From contig JAEVLN010000029.1 in assembly GCA_018350325.1 (NCBI GenBank), positions 1 through 64,000 of the forward strand: a DNA stretch of 64,000 bases. Direction: 5' to 3'. Positions 13,525-25,190 of the stretch are shown one piece after another. The DNA is from Globodera rostochiensis. Lineage: Eukaryota; Nematoda; Chromadorea; Rhabditida; Heteroderidae. Positions within the stretch are counted from its first letter, which is position 1, and every line of letters begins with the position of its first letter. Below the pieces are notes generated by a model. The model had not been told where the DNA came from. It saw only the letters and a program-made list of their open reading frames with translations, and did not search any database. The position numbers and the translations under genes were made by a program.

Positions 13525-14340
13525 CTGTGTTGACAAGAACGCTGATAAATCAAAATCTATTTAACTTTTGATATAAAATATGATAAAAATACAAAACACG
13601 TACGATCTGCTCCTACTATACTTGAAATTTTTTAACCTTATAACTTTGAAGAAGAACATGAAAATTAACAAATATATCCGTATAATAATTAATTAGGATA
13701 CTCAAAGACTCAAAAAAATTAATTAAAACTTTTAAACGATTGGTTAATTAATACTTATAAATCCTTTTCCAAGAAGACAATATGCTTCACCAAGAACTCA
13801 AAAGTTGATTAAACTATATAATATTTTTGCTAAAGCCACATTTATGAGAAGTCAACATAAAATGTTGAAATTAAATTTTTTTATTGTTCAAATTATTAAA
13901 CTAAATATAAAATAAATTATATTTATGTTCAAAATAAAGGTTCAGAAAATTCATATTAACAAAAAAGTCCCAACACTTTGAATGCCCGTTCTCCTATAAT
14001 CAAACTCAATGATAAAATACTTCAGGGTAACAAAAAATCAAGCAAGAAAAAATAAATAATCTCTAAGGGTCAACCAGACTGAACATATCTTGCGGATTTT
14101 TCTTTTGAGAAAAATTAATTTTGTTCAAGTTTTTGACTTGAATTTCATTCAAACAAAAAGGGTCGTATACGGAAAGTGGTAAGAAAGTTGGACGGTTCAC
14201 TCTTCGTGGCAGCAGTTCATCAAAACATCGGCGCGGTTTAGTCAAACAGCCCAACAACTTTTACAATAAAACCTTTGAATAAAACAAATTAAGCATCGAT
14301 AAAAATCTATAGTTGTTATAAATAAAAGCAAAACTTATTA
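13525..14340. repeat. Segmental duplication, copy 1 (partners 16380-17480 and 24405-24620)
   Basis: Shares 'tgttgacaagaa', 'acacgtacgatctgctccta' and the GC-richer block at 14166-14262 with 16380-17480. A third, shorter copy starts near 24411. Order is preserved, with many indels. Confidence 0.8.
14166..14262 (+). pseudogene. Conserved GC-richer block of the duplication, exon-like, copy 1
   Basis: The frame GKKVGRFTLRGSSSSKHRRG continues with LVKQPNN. The partner at 17179-17262 keeps the frame with a few substitutions. The block is the best conserved and most GC-rich part of the duplicated segment, so it may descend from an exon. No family is recognised and no full gene structure is visible. 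Confidence 0.3.
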
Positions 14341-14519
14341 ATGATTGTTAATCAAACAAAAAAGAGGAAAAAGAAGAATTTAAAAATTTAAGATGAGTAG
14401 TCAATCTTTTTAAAGAAATAAGTTTTATGCTGAAACTTTGCTATAAATTTATTTTAACACTGTAATATTGGTTTAGCAAAGGTAAACGCCATATTGTTTG
14501 TACAACTCAAAAACAAAGT

Positions 14520-15480
14520 AATACTAGGGGGTTTAATTTTACGAATTAAAGATCCATTAAATTCAGTTTTTTGTTTAATTCTTTCAGTTTTGTATTTTTG
14601 AGACCTATAAGTAGAAGTTCATTACTCAATCTGGTTATTTTTTGAAACATTTTTGATTTAAGTTTTATCAAAAATTTACCTTAAAGATTATCATTAACTT
14701 CGTTTAAAAATTAAATAGTTGTAATTGTGTTAATGTTATTAGTTTATTATTTATTATATAATGATTTATTAGCTTTATTAATATATATTTATTTTTCAAA
14801 TGTGATGCAATTGCTAGTCCTTGTATGTTTTATACTTTTTTTATTATTTTTACAATTAAGAATTAGATAATATTCGCCACTTTTTTCTTCTTATTTGTTA
14901 GTTTTTAGGATTTATTTTATACAAACCCCGCTCCACGCACTTCCTCTTTATTGTATGTTTTGAGCCTCAAATCATAGCTCAATCGAAAGAGCAAAGCCTG
15001 CTTAACAAATCACCAATTCATTTGCAATTGGTGTGAATGCGTAAACCCGTGGACTATTTTTTTTTATATGAAAAATTTTATTGCATTCACCAAGGTTAAT
15101 GGGTTGATCACATTTATTTGATAATGGAAAATGAATCTCATTAAAAAAACTAATATTAATTTTGTCAATATGAGAAAATTTGATTTATATTCTGAAGATA
15201 TTCTATATTTTCTAAGTTTATTTGGTTGCGTATGGAAAATTTGTTTGACTTTGAAATTTATTGATGTCACAGACAAAAACCGCAATTAACATATCATAGC
15301 ACCGTTGGGGGGCAAGTTTCCGGACAAGTTCGCTCAAGGTAGAGCTGTGCTAAGCGTTTTTTAGATTGCTCTTTTATTTTGTTGCAATTAAATGAGCCAC
15401 TTTATTAATATAATTTAATCAAGTTTTTATGAAGAAAATTTGTTCAAATAAATCTATTTTGGTATTAATACGTTTTTATT
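14520..15480. repeat. Arm 1 of a large inverted repeat (partner 22370-23140)
   Basis: Reverse-complement match to 22370-23140 over most of its length. Landmarks: 'gacctataagtagaagttca', 'aagagcaaagcctgcttaac', and 'aagttcgctcaaggtagag' against 'ctctaccgtgagcgaactt'. About 7 kb separates the arms. Positions 14975-15000 look like a tRNA D-arm (GCTC-loop-GAGC) but no T-arm follows, so no tRNA is called. Confidence 0.8.
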
Positions 15481-15699
15481 TTATTTTTTTGGTTGTAATT
15501 AATTATGTCAAGGAAAAACGACTGTTTCAACAATTGACGGTTAATTTCTTATTGATTAGCAGAGATATGTAAAATGAATTTAAAATATTGTAATTTTAAT
15601 AATTTTACCGGTGAGGCACTAATAAATTTATAATTTAATGTTGTAAAAGCAGTTTGAAATAAAAACAAAACAAAACAAAAAATGCTTTAAGCAAAGCAT

Positions 15700-15960
15700 T
15701 AAATAGACTCATGATAATGTATTTGTTAAATATAGAGTGATTTTTTTGATTAATTTATGCAAAATATTCTTATATGCATTTTTCAATACGAGGATCAGCA
15801 ATTGCATCACATTTGAAAAAAAATTAAATATATATTATAAAGCTAATAAATCATTATATAATAAATAATTAACTAAAATTAACTTAACACAATTACTTCT
15901 CTTTTAATTTATAACGAAGTTAATGATAATCTTTAAAGAAATCTACATATTGTGGCGGGC
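15700..15960. repeat. Additional diverged copy of part of the inverted-repeat arm
   Basis: 'caattgcatcacatttgaaa' and 'aaagctaataaatcattata' recur in the same orientation at 22845-22980 and inverted at 14700-14815. This is a third partial copy within the same neighbourhood. Confidence 0.65.
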
Positions 15961-16379
15961 GGTTATTTACGTTTATATATACACACGACGAACGAACGCA
16001 AATTTCATAAAGGGAGACGTGGTTGGCTGCTGGCATTGAGGAAAATAAAATTAACAAATACTTAATTACAATTAAAGCTATTTAAATTCTCTGTTGAAAA
16101 AAAAATTCTAAAAATTGTGAAAACATCATGCTCAGTATTAAACGTTGATTCTATGGAAAACGACGATGAGTCTGACGATGTGCTTAATTTTTTAAACATT
16201 TACAAAAAAGTATTTTTAAAAATAATATACCAACATTTATACATAACTGAATAAGCACAATTATCAAGTGATCTAAAAATAAAATCAACGAAATTTTATT
16301 ATAAACAAATAAAAAAAATTTCAAGAATGGGATTAATCAAACTATGGTCTTGGAAAGAAAAACATTAAAAAAACATGTG

Positions 16380-17480
16380 TACTGTGTTGACAAGAATACT
16401 GATAAATCAAAATTTATTTCACTTTTGAAAAAAAATATGATAAAAACAAAACACGTACGATCTGCTCCTACTATACTTGAACCTACTATACTTGAATTTT
16501 TTTAACCTTATCACTTTGAAGAAGAACATAAAAATTACTAAACCAATTAATTTTAATATATTACTTAATATTCGTATAATAATTTATTAAAAAATTTCTG
16601 TATTCAAATTAGTTAAAAGAAACGCTCGAAAAATATAATAAATATCAACTCTCTTAAAAATTAATGTGCACCTAAAAATCTTATCAAAAAACAAGCTCAC
16701 ATCTACAAAAGAAATCAGAAAACATTACCCATTTGTTTTTCACCCAATCCTTACTCTCATGAACACAAATATATCTTTTACACAAAATAATAAATAATGT
16801 CGGCAAACTTGCGGTCAAAAATTCAACTTCTCAATTGTTAAAAGTTTTTTTAAGTTACTCAAAAACTCAAAAAACAAAATAAAATGTTGTAATTAAATTT
16901 TTATGATTAATGTTCAAATTATTAAACTAAATATAAAATAAATTATATTTATGTTAAAAATAAAGGTTCAGAGACATTGAATGCTCGTTTCCCTATAATG
17001 AAACCCAATGATAAACTACTTCGAAAAAAACAATCAAGAAAAAATAAATAATCTTTAAGAGCCAACCAGACTCAACAAATCCGGCGGATTTTTTCTTTTG
17101 AGAAAAATTCAATTTTGAATTTTAAGTTTGCGATCTTGACTTAAATTTCATTCAAACAAAAAGGGTTCGGGTGTAAAAGTGGGGAAGAAAGTTGGACGGT
17201 TCACTCTTCGTGCCAGTAGTTCAGCAAAACATCGGCGCGGTTTAGTCAAACAGCCCAATCAATATCAACTACTCCATCTTAATTTGAAGTTAAACGAAAT
17301 GCGCAACAATTTCAACGATTGTAAATTTCGTTTTTCAAAAATACAAATTGTGAAACTTACTACATTTAAACCCATCCCAAAAAATAAAAGCAAAACTTCA
17401 TTATTAATTGTGAATCAAAGTTTATGCTAAAAATTAGCTATAAATTTATTTTAACACTGTAATATTGATTTATAAAAATT
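16380..17480. repeat. Segmental duplication, copy 2 (partner 13525-14340)
   Basis: Collinear with 13525-14340, with a tandemly doubled 'cctactatacttgaa' at 16467-16497 that the partner lacks, and extra sequence inserted at 16600-16840. Confidence 0.8.
17179..17430 (+). pseudogene. Conserved block of the duplication, exon-like, copy 2
   Basis: An 83-codon ORF starts with ATG. Its first 30 codons are shared with 14166-14262 (KVGRFTLRASSSAKHRRG); the rest is A/T-rich and not shared. Conservation is limited to the first third, so the whole ORF is unlikely to be a gene. The function is unknown. Confidence 0.3.
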
Positions 17481-18042
17481 CACGATAAAATACGGTAGCC
17501 ATAATTATAAAAAAAAAACAAATAAAATAATCGAATCATTTTAATTTCAGTAAAGTTTTGTTATACCTAATTTGCAAAAAGAAAAAAAACAATGAAGTAA
17601 AGATAGCATAAAATATAATTTATTTATAATTATGCAGCATTTTACATTAAATTGAATAATTTGAAAAAGCTGTGTTATTGAAAAAAGGAAAATACTATAA
17701 ATAAAAAGGTATGAACGGCCGCGATAAATACCCTCCCTATTGTTGCCATTAAAATATTTCAATAAAATGACAATATAAAAGTTAATAATAAGTTTTCATA
17801 AAAAATTATTCCAAACAGAGATACAAAAAATTTTCTACTAAATCTTAATCGTATAACAAAAAGATATTAGGACACGGCATAGAATCACTACAACATACGC
17901 GCAAAATCTTTTTATATATTAAAATTTAGAGCATGCATATAATTGTTTTTTTAAGTATATTTATTTTTTCACTTAATCAATGTCCATTCCTTGAAGTTTT
18001 CTATATAAAAATAATAATTAGCTGAATATTTAAATTACCTAA

Positions 18043-18195
18043 AAAAATGTTAATCGAGCTAAAAGAGGTGCTGTTAGTTTTGTGGTGACGGGGACGTATG
18101 GCAGCAGCACCAATATACAAAGGGCCGGTGCTTGTACGAGCCCTGCAAGTTCTGAAGAAGAAAACCGGCTAATTTTGAAGTTGCGAGTGTCATAA
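18043..18195 (+). CDS. Exon-like ORF, unidentified
   Basis: The frame is open from 18043 to a TAA at 18193-18195, and is much richer in GC than its surroundings. It reads NRAKRGAVSFVVTGTYGSST, then a Ser/Glu-rich stretch and ILKLRVS. The composition is that of a real protein segment. No start codon is visible, so it would be a terminal exon; the acceptor is not clear. A second frame (ATGGCAGCAGCACC at 18097) is open for 25 codons as well. No family recognised. Confidence 0.35.
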   Translation, partial: KNVNRAKRGAVSFVVTGTYGSSTNIQRAGACTSPASSEEENRLILKLRVS

Positions 18196-18206
18196 AATTA
18201 AATTAA

Positions 18207-18302
18207 TTTATTAAAACGAACATAAAACGCCACGCCGTTACGAAAATAATCTTTGATGGCGGTATTCCATCATCCGCGAAATACAATTCGGCAATTGTGA
18301 CA
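18207..18302 (+). CDS. Exon-like ORF with a donor, unidentified
   Basis: This segment is open from 18207, encodes KRHAVTKIIFDGGIPSSAKY followed by NSAIVT, and meets a donor GTAAAT at 18303. If it is not spliced, it stops at 18318. GC content is higher than the flanks. It lies just downstream of the ORF at 18043-18195 and could belong to the same gene. No family recognised. Confidence 0.3.
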
Positions 18303-18320
18303 GTAAATTTTATGCCCTAA

Positions 18321-20019
18321 TACAAATAAAAAATTTGCTGAAATATTTATTTGTGAAGCAAAGTAATGCAAATAAACATAGTTTCAAATAAAAAGCTAAA
18401 TCTTTTAAACCCATAAATTAAATTAAACAGACGATAATAAAATATGAACCTACGGTACCTACATCATGAAAATATACAAAATATCGGGAAAAAAATTATA
18501 AGAATAAAAAATTGTCCTATAAAGAAGACTATTTGCTGAAAACTGGTTTAGAATAATAAGAAATCTCATTAATTATTGCTCCAATTACAAATACAATAAA
18601 GAAAATAATAACATTTAAAAATCTTTATAACAATAAATTAAAACTAATATAACAAAAGATATATAAATTAAAATGCTGGATAACGAACTGATTCGAAAAC
18701 AACATAACTTTTTTTAACTAATAAACCCTTTTCGACATGGCCCCAACCTGAGATGGCCTTTTAACTACTCAAATATTCAAAAAATAACCAAAGACAAATT
18801 AGAGCAAAAAAAGTTTCATTTGAAAAAAATCATTCGTTAAGTAATCAGCTAAAATCTAAATCAAAAATTGCTTTAAGCTTTGAGGGTTTAGCCTTATTTG
18901 TGTGGTTATATTTGTGAGCAACTTAAACAAAATTTTTATCAAATGTTAATTTTAATAAAAAGGTGATTTAAGAAATAAAATACAATGATATTTAATTACT
19001 TGTAAGCGTATAACGTTTATATTTAGCCCGGTTATTTAATAGATTCAAAAAACATTCAAATTGGATTCGGCAATGTTGCTGTTTATAATGTTGGAATAAA
19101 ACTCTAAATTTAGATTTGATTTTAGGTATTTTTTTCTTAATATTTCCGATCGAATGTCGATTTTCGAGGAGATGCTTTGATCGCTCCTAAAGTCTTATTT
19201 AACTATTATGAAATTAATACTAATAAATGCCAAAAAAACAACAACAAGAATTTTAAGATTGGAAAAAGAATACTCAGACAATAACTTAATGATTGAAAAT
19301 TTAAAAAAATCAATAAATCAAAAAAAAAAACTGAGCAGGAACAACGCTATCAAAACATTTATAACCAATTTTAACACTTTCTTTAGCTAATTTACTTATT
19401 GATTATTCTAAAATTGGTTCGTACCACTATTCAACGGCGACTTGGAAATCATTGATAAAGTATAAAGAGCTTATAAAATTTAAACATATAAAAAATCTTT
19501 ATATAAAGTTTATTCCGTACAAAAAGAAATTCAAAAATAACTAATAGCACTTCTCCCTACTCTGAACCCGTTTCGCATTCAACTTATGAAAAATTTAAGT
19601 TATTATGCCAAACTAAAAAAAAAATAATAAAACTGATTTAATAAAATAAAGCTTTTTTTAAATTTAGAAACTTATACCTAATGATTTTATATATAAATTT
19701 AATGCATTATTGTTTTTGTATGGTTAAGTGTAAACTGCAGCCTTATTAATACGGTAAAATTAGTAGGATGCTGACAAATCTAAAAAATCTTTGAAAATTA
19801 ATTTAGCTTTTTGAATGAACTGCCAAAAATTAAAAACTAATAACAATTAATATGATTTAAAAAAATGCTTATTATTGCCCGTGTTGTGTAAAATGCTGAA
19901 GTAAATTTTTTAATTCAAGAACATTAAAGAAAAAAAATAGTTTTAATCATTACTCTCTATGTTTTTAATTCCAAGAACTAACTTGAAATATCATAAAGGT
20001 ATGCAAGATATTGGGTAAA
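18321..20019. other. A/T-rich spacer
   Basis: Contains a 60-codon ORF at 19208-19390 rich in Asn, Lys and Thr, typical of A/T-rich DNA; no support as a gene. Positions 18340-18480 resemble 24640-24760. Confidence 0.5.
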
Positions 20020-20470
20020 TGAATACTCAAAATCAATAGAAAGATCAATATTTAATGATAAAAATTTAAAAAAATATTCTATTTATATAAAAAGGGAAAG
20101 ACATGATCGCAAAAGCTGCGCAAGATTGCTTGAAATTTAATTAAAGAAATTCAAAAACAATAAAAACCTTTCAGCATTAACTTAAATTCATTTTCTAAAA
20201 ATGGAACTTTATCTATCATCTAACAAATACCAAAAAAATAATTAAACATAATTAATTATCTTCATTTCAAAATATTATAAGTTACAGAAAAGAAAAACCG
20301 TTACAAGATGATCTTGACGAGCAGAAGGGCGAGTAGCATTCGAAATGAATTTGCTGTTAGATATTTTTTAGGTAAAATTTTCCTAAGTTTTTGTAAAATT
20401 TAATGTGGTTTTTAGTTGTGTAATTGTTGTTACCAAGCATTAATTTAAGACAAAAATTCATGGCTAAATT
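20020..20470. repeat. Segmental duplication, copy 1 (partner 24756-25190)
   Basis: Shares 'gcgcaagattgcttgaaatt' and 'gatgatcttgacgagc' with 24756-25190 in the same order and orientation. Non-coding. Confidence 0.8.
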
Positions 20471-20693
20471 ATTCAGAGCGTCCTTATGTCAATTTCCCTA
20501 AAAAAATAGATTTTAAAGAAGACGCAAAAGCAATAAAGCAATAAAATGTTTACTTTCATCATTCTAAATTTTGTTCTCGCCCTTCAACTGAATTTTAACA
20601 TTAAATTTCCAAAATGCCGAAATAGAAATACTAAATTAAAAAACAATCAATCTGTAATCAGATTGAAGAAACATACTTTTACATTAAAGGATT

Positions 20694-21600
20694 GACTTTC
20701 TACGCTAATTTTTAAATTCAATATTAAAAAAACAGCAAAAAAACTTTAAATAACAAATTAATCTCACCCATCTAAAAATCAAAGAAGCGACAAAATATAT
20801 AAAAAATTATCATATAGAGAACATCCAATTTATGCTTGCTAATTAAAATTACGATAACATTTTAATGATTTAAATACCTAAATGTGAGACCAATAAACAA
20901 TTTAATATTAAACTTATAAGTTTTGCAAAATATGCAATTAAATTTTTAGAGCCTATAAAACCAGCTACCACTTTTGTACTTAATAAAACAAAAATAATCC
21001 CACTAGAGGCATTATGCGATTGCAAAAATATCCACGACTGAATCATTATTTTTTCAATATTTTGTGCACAAATAAAGTTTTAAAAATGCTAAAAATACGA
21101 AATTTAGTCTTTGTTGCTGATGGAAAACTGTCGAAAAATAGCAGGCTTTATAACAAAATTAGAATACTAATAAAATAATCTGTGCATGGCGATTAGTTAA
21201 TATTTAATAATAAAAAAACCTTTGAATTTCTAATCAACCGTATTTATAGAAAATTCTAGACTCACAAAGTGATTATTCAAATCGTTATCTGTTTAATGCA
21301 TAAATTGAAAAAAAGAAAATAATATATGCTGAATTAACTAAAGTTACTAGTACACGGTTTTTTTGGTGAAATATATAAAATGCTTAATAAATAATATTAA
21401 ATATATAATTTTTATAAAGAAAAAGCATTATGTATGAATGTAACAAATTTGTGTCGTCTAGCAGGGGCTACACAGCAAGGGAATCGATGATCATCAAAGA
21501 GCTAAATAAAAATGTAAAGATAAATCAATAAATAAAAAAGGGCGCAAAAAGCAAACATTTTCACCATAGCATAATTAATTAATTCGAAAATATGCAAAAT
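20694..21600. repeat. Segmental duplication, copy 2 (partner 12714-13320), carrying a 285-bp insertion
   Basis: Collinear with 12714-13320 except for extra sequence from about 21191 to 21474, between 'gcatggc' and 'agcaagggaatcg'. The extra piece has no clear terminal repeats or target duplication. Confidence 0.8.
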
Positions 21601-21800
21601 AAATAGAGAAAAAAACAAAGCATTTTTTAATAATATTTTGCTTATGATTCAATAGTCAAAAAAAACTTTAAAAATGGAACAAAATTAAGGTCTTATGTAA
21701 AAAAAAAAAAAACGTATTAATACCAAAATAGATTTATTTGAACAACATTTCTTCATAAAAACTTGTTTTAATTATATGTCACAAATAAAATTTAAAAATA
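21575..21800. repeat. Direct repeat left of the GC-rich relic
   Basis: 'agagaaaaaaacaaagcatt', 'tttaaaaatggaacaaa' and 'taataccaaaat' recur in order at 22230-22400. The pair brackets the GC-rich block at 21815-22066. The right part (21707-21775) also matches 15400-15475 in reverse. Confidence 0.75.
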
Positions 21801-21814
21801 TTTATAAGAAATTC

Positions 21815-22066
21815 GGCGACGCGTATGAAAGTGCACTAACGGACGGTACGCCCGGCGACTCCGATCGGTGCAGAAAATCGTCGACAATCCTGCGCCTTTG
21901 ACAACATCAGCGCCAACTGTTCACTGAGCGGGCGCGAACGACCCGCAGGTGCGCAACAACGTCATCGAACTGGAGTTGTTGGACGAGGATTACCGCCGTC
22001 AGGCCCGCGCAATGACGCACCCGACCATGCACGCTTGCGGGACCGTTAGCGTGATCCGTTAGTAAA
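21815..22066 (+). pseudogene. GC-rich broken coding segment, unidentified
   Basis: About 250 bp of very high GC with abrupt edges against A/T-rich DNA. Frame 21928-22062 is open for 44 codons: ANDPQVRNNVIELELLDEDY, then a stretch with MTHPTMHACGTVSVIR and TAG at 22060. Just upstream, another frame reads CAFDNISANCSLSG and would join the first by a one-base shift; the two look like one protein broken by a frameshift. Cys residues suggest a secreted protein, but no family is recognised. GC content and codon use differ strongly from the surroundings. Confidence 0.45.
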
Positions 22067-22229
22067 AGCTCAATAAATTAAATTGACGATTATCATAATA
22101 AAATCGAGTAATGCTTAATATAAATTTATTTTCTTTACAAACCTAATATAAAAAACCAAAACAATAAAAAGTTAAAAGATTTAATATGAAATTTAAAAAA
22201 ATATTTGAATTGATTCCTTTGTTGAGTCT

Positions 22230-22420
22230 AAAAAAATATGCAAAATACATAGAGAAAAAAACAAAGCATTTTTTAATAATATTTTCTTATAATTCGATAG
22301 TCAAAAAAACTTTAAAAATGGAACAAATTAGGTCATGAAAAATAAAATAAAAACATATTAATACCAAAATAAATTTATTTGTACAATTTTTCTTCATAAA
22401 AATTTGATTAAATTATATTA
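22230..22420. repeat. Direct repeat right of the GC-rich relic
   Basis: Partner of 21575-21800, same orientation. It runs on into the inverted-repeat arm that follows. Confidence 0.75.
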
Positions 22421-23140
22421 ATAAAGTGGCTCATTTAACAACAAAAAAAAGTGCAATCTAAAAACGCATAGCCCAACTCTACCGTGAGCGAACTTGACCG
22501 GAAACTTGCCCAAGCGGTGCTATGATATGTTAATTGCGGTTTTTGTCTATGACATCAATAAATTTCAAAGTCAAACAAACTGTCCATACATAATTTTTTT
22601 TATATTGACAAAATTTATATCATTGCACCAATTAAATAAATTGGTGATTTGTTAAGCAGGCTTTGCTCTTTCGATTGAGCCATGATTTGAGGCTTAAAAC
22701 ATAAAATAAAGAGGCAGTGCGTGGAGCGGAGTTTGTATAAAAGAAATCCTAAAAATTAACAAAATAAGAAGGAAAAAGTGGCGAATATTATCTAATTCTT
22801 AATTGTAAAAATAATAAAAAAAGTATAAAACATACAAGGACTAGCAATTGCATCACATTTGAAAAATAAATATATATTAATAAAGCTAATAAATCATTAT
22901 ATTAATAAATAATAAACTAATAACATTAACACAATTACAACTATTTTAATTTTTAAACGAAGTTAATGATAATCTTTAAGGTAAATTTTTGATAAAACTT
23001 AAATCAAAAATGTTTCAAAAAATAACCAGATTGAGTAATGAACTTCTACTTATAGGTCTCAAAAATACAAAACTGAAAGAATTAAACAAAAAACTGAATT
23101 TAATGGATCTTTAATTCGTAAAATTAAACCTCCTAGTTTT
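22370..23140. repeat. Arm 2 of the large inverted repeat (partner 14520-15480)
   Basis: Reverse complement of 14520-15480. It lacks about 180 bp relative to the partner, mainly an A/T-rich section near 22600. A short second copy of its right end ('ctgaatttaatggatcttta') lies at 23310-23400. Confidence 0.8.
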
Positions 23141-24119
23141 AATCGATGCATTTCTAATGAGAAATTTAAAAAAGAATTAAAACTACAAAAATAATTTTTA
23201 AATATTTATGTGCCCCTGAAGAAGACACGTGCGAAATCGAATTTTGCACAAAAGTTGAGGTTCAGAATCAGGCATCAACAAACTCCACCAAACACCTGAT
23301 TATGCATTGTTTTGAAAAAACATTAAACAAAAACTGAATTTAATGGATCTTTAATTCTTAAATTTAAAAAAAATAAATACCAGTTTCTAATCGATGCATT
23401 CCTAATGAATTTACAATAAACGAACATTATTTTTAATAATCATCATTAAAGACACTAAGTGAAAAACAGAAACAAAAGTGAATTTAAAGAAGTAGATTTT
23501 TGATTTGATTATACAAAGGCCAATTTAATAATATATTTCGGTAAAATTGAATAAAAATTGGGTTTTCTTAAGACATAAAAAATAAATATAAATAATTATA
23601 CCGAACTAAATTGAGCACAATTATCAAATAATCTAAAAAAATAAACAAAAGATTATAAAATTTTTAAACAAAAGGGAAATAGAATTTACTAAATAAAAAG
23701 CTGTTGCAGAATATACCTAAAAACAAAACATAAATAATGTAATAATTAAGAAAGTTAATTGTCAAATATATTTTTCGGAAAAAACCAGCTTTACGACAAC
23801 TATTGAAGAAAAAGTCTAAAAAAATCATACAAAAGTTGAATTAATAAAGTCATGAATACATGGCTAGGTAAGCTTGGAAATGTACGCGCAAAGTTAATTT
23901 TTTTTTAATATAATTAAACCATAAATTAAATTCGAATTAACGAATTACAACAAGATAATTTCTTAGTTTTTACATCTTATTTGAAATGAATAGAGACAAT
24001 GTATACTTAAAACTTATAAAAAGGCCTAAAATTAAATTTGGTAACTTTTTAATTATCTTTGGTGAAAAAAGTTTAAATTTATAATTACTGGAGATAAACT
24101 TATGTTATATAAAAATTAA

Positions 24120-24400
24120 ATAAATTACAATTAGAAATGTATCCGATGAGTGGAAAATTCTCTTGAGGCGGTACTGGCGGGACAACGCCGACTAGCGTTT
24201 GCATGCGCTCTCTGCAGCGCCCTCCCCCTTCGCCGTTTCTGACGGGGGGAATTCTCAGCAGTTGGCCAGCGGGACCAGGGCAAAGAACACAAGTGCCACG
24301 TTTTGGAGCGGGGGCCTCCTTCGCACGCACCAGCAAAAAACGCTGTCGCCGGTCCCGAGAGAAAATTTCGGTTAAAATCGTAAAGGTTCGGACTTTATTT
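24120..24400. other. GC-rich islet, exon-like on either strand
   Basis: Roughly 230 bp of high GC. The minus strand is open over 24100-24336 and includes a Pro/Gly-rich segment with CVLCPGPAG; the plus strand is open at 24203-24403. No splice sites decide between them and no family is recognised. Like 21815-22066 it has abrupt compositional edges, and it abuts a duplicated segment (24405). Confidence 0.35.
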
Positions 24401-24404
24401 TAAA

Positions 24405-24620
24405 AATTATGTTTTGACAAGATGCTGATAAATCAAAATCTATTTAACCTTTAAGGTAAAAATATGATAAAAATTCAAAACACCTACAATCTGCTACTAC
24501 TATACTTGAATTTTTTTTAACTTTATAACTTTGAAGAAGAACATAAAAATTACTAAACTAAACTTTAAATATTATTACAAATATAGACTCAAAAAGAATT
24601 AATTACAAACAGCCCAATAC
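24405..24620. repeat. Third, partial copy of the 13525/16380 duplication
   Basis: 'gacaagatgctgataaatca' and 'tactatacttgaatttttt' match the other two copies. The copy ends near 'acagcccaataccaacta', which corresponds to the end of their exon-like block, whose coding part is missing here. Confidence 0.7.
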
Positions 24621-24755
24621 CAACTATTCCGTCTATGCCCTTATACAAATAAAAAATTTGCTGAAAGTTTCAAATAAAAAGATAAATCTTTTAAATCCAT
24701 AAATTAAATTAAACATACGATAACAAAACGAACCTACGATACCTACATCATGAGA

Positions 24756-25190
24756 GAATATTCAAAACCAATAGAAAGATTTAATATTTAAGATGATAAT
24801 TTTTAAGAAAGATCTATATAAAAAGGCAAGGTGATTCGAAACAACCATGATTGCAAAAGCTGCGCAAGATTGCTTGAAATTTAATTAAAGAAAATCAAAA
24901 ACAATAAAACCTTTCAGCATTAACTTAAATTTATTTTCTAAAAATGGAACTTCTATCATTTAACAAACACCAAAAAATAATTAAACATAATTAATTATCT
25001 CTTCTTTTCAAAATATTATATACAAGATGATCTTGACGAGCGGAAGGGCAAGTAGCATTCAAAAATTTGCTGTCAGCTATTTTTTTTAGCTAAAATTTTT
25101 TTAAAGTTTTACTAAAATTTAAAGCGGTTTTTTGTTGTGTAATTGTTGTTACCAAGAATTAATTTAAGACAAAAATTCATGGCTAAAAGA
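24756..25190. repeat. Segmental duplication, copy 2 (partner 20020-20470)
   Basis: Same order and orientation as 20020-20470 with scattered indels. Confidence 0.8.

Noticed and set aside
14975..15020. tRNA D-arm-like sequence (GCTC loop GAGC)
   Set aside because: No B box or T-arm follows at the right distance and the acceptor stem cannot close; the inverted copy near 22660 shows the same.
21575..22420. LTR retrotransposon (direct repeats around coding DNA)
   Set aside because: The repeats do not start TG or end CA, no primer binding site or polypurine tract is present, and the interior has no gag or pol motif.
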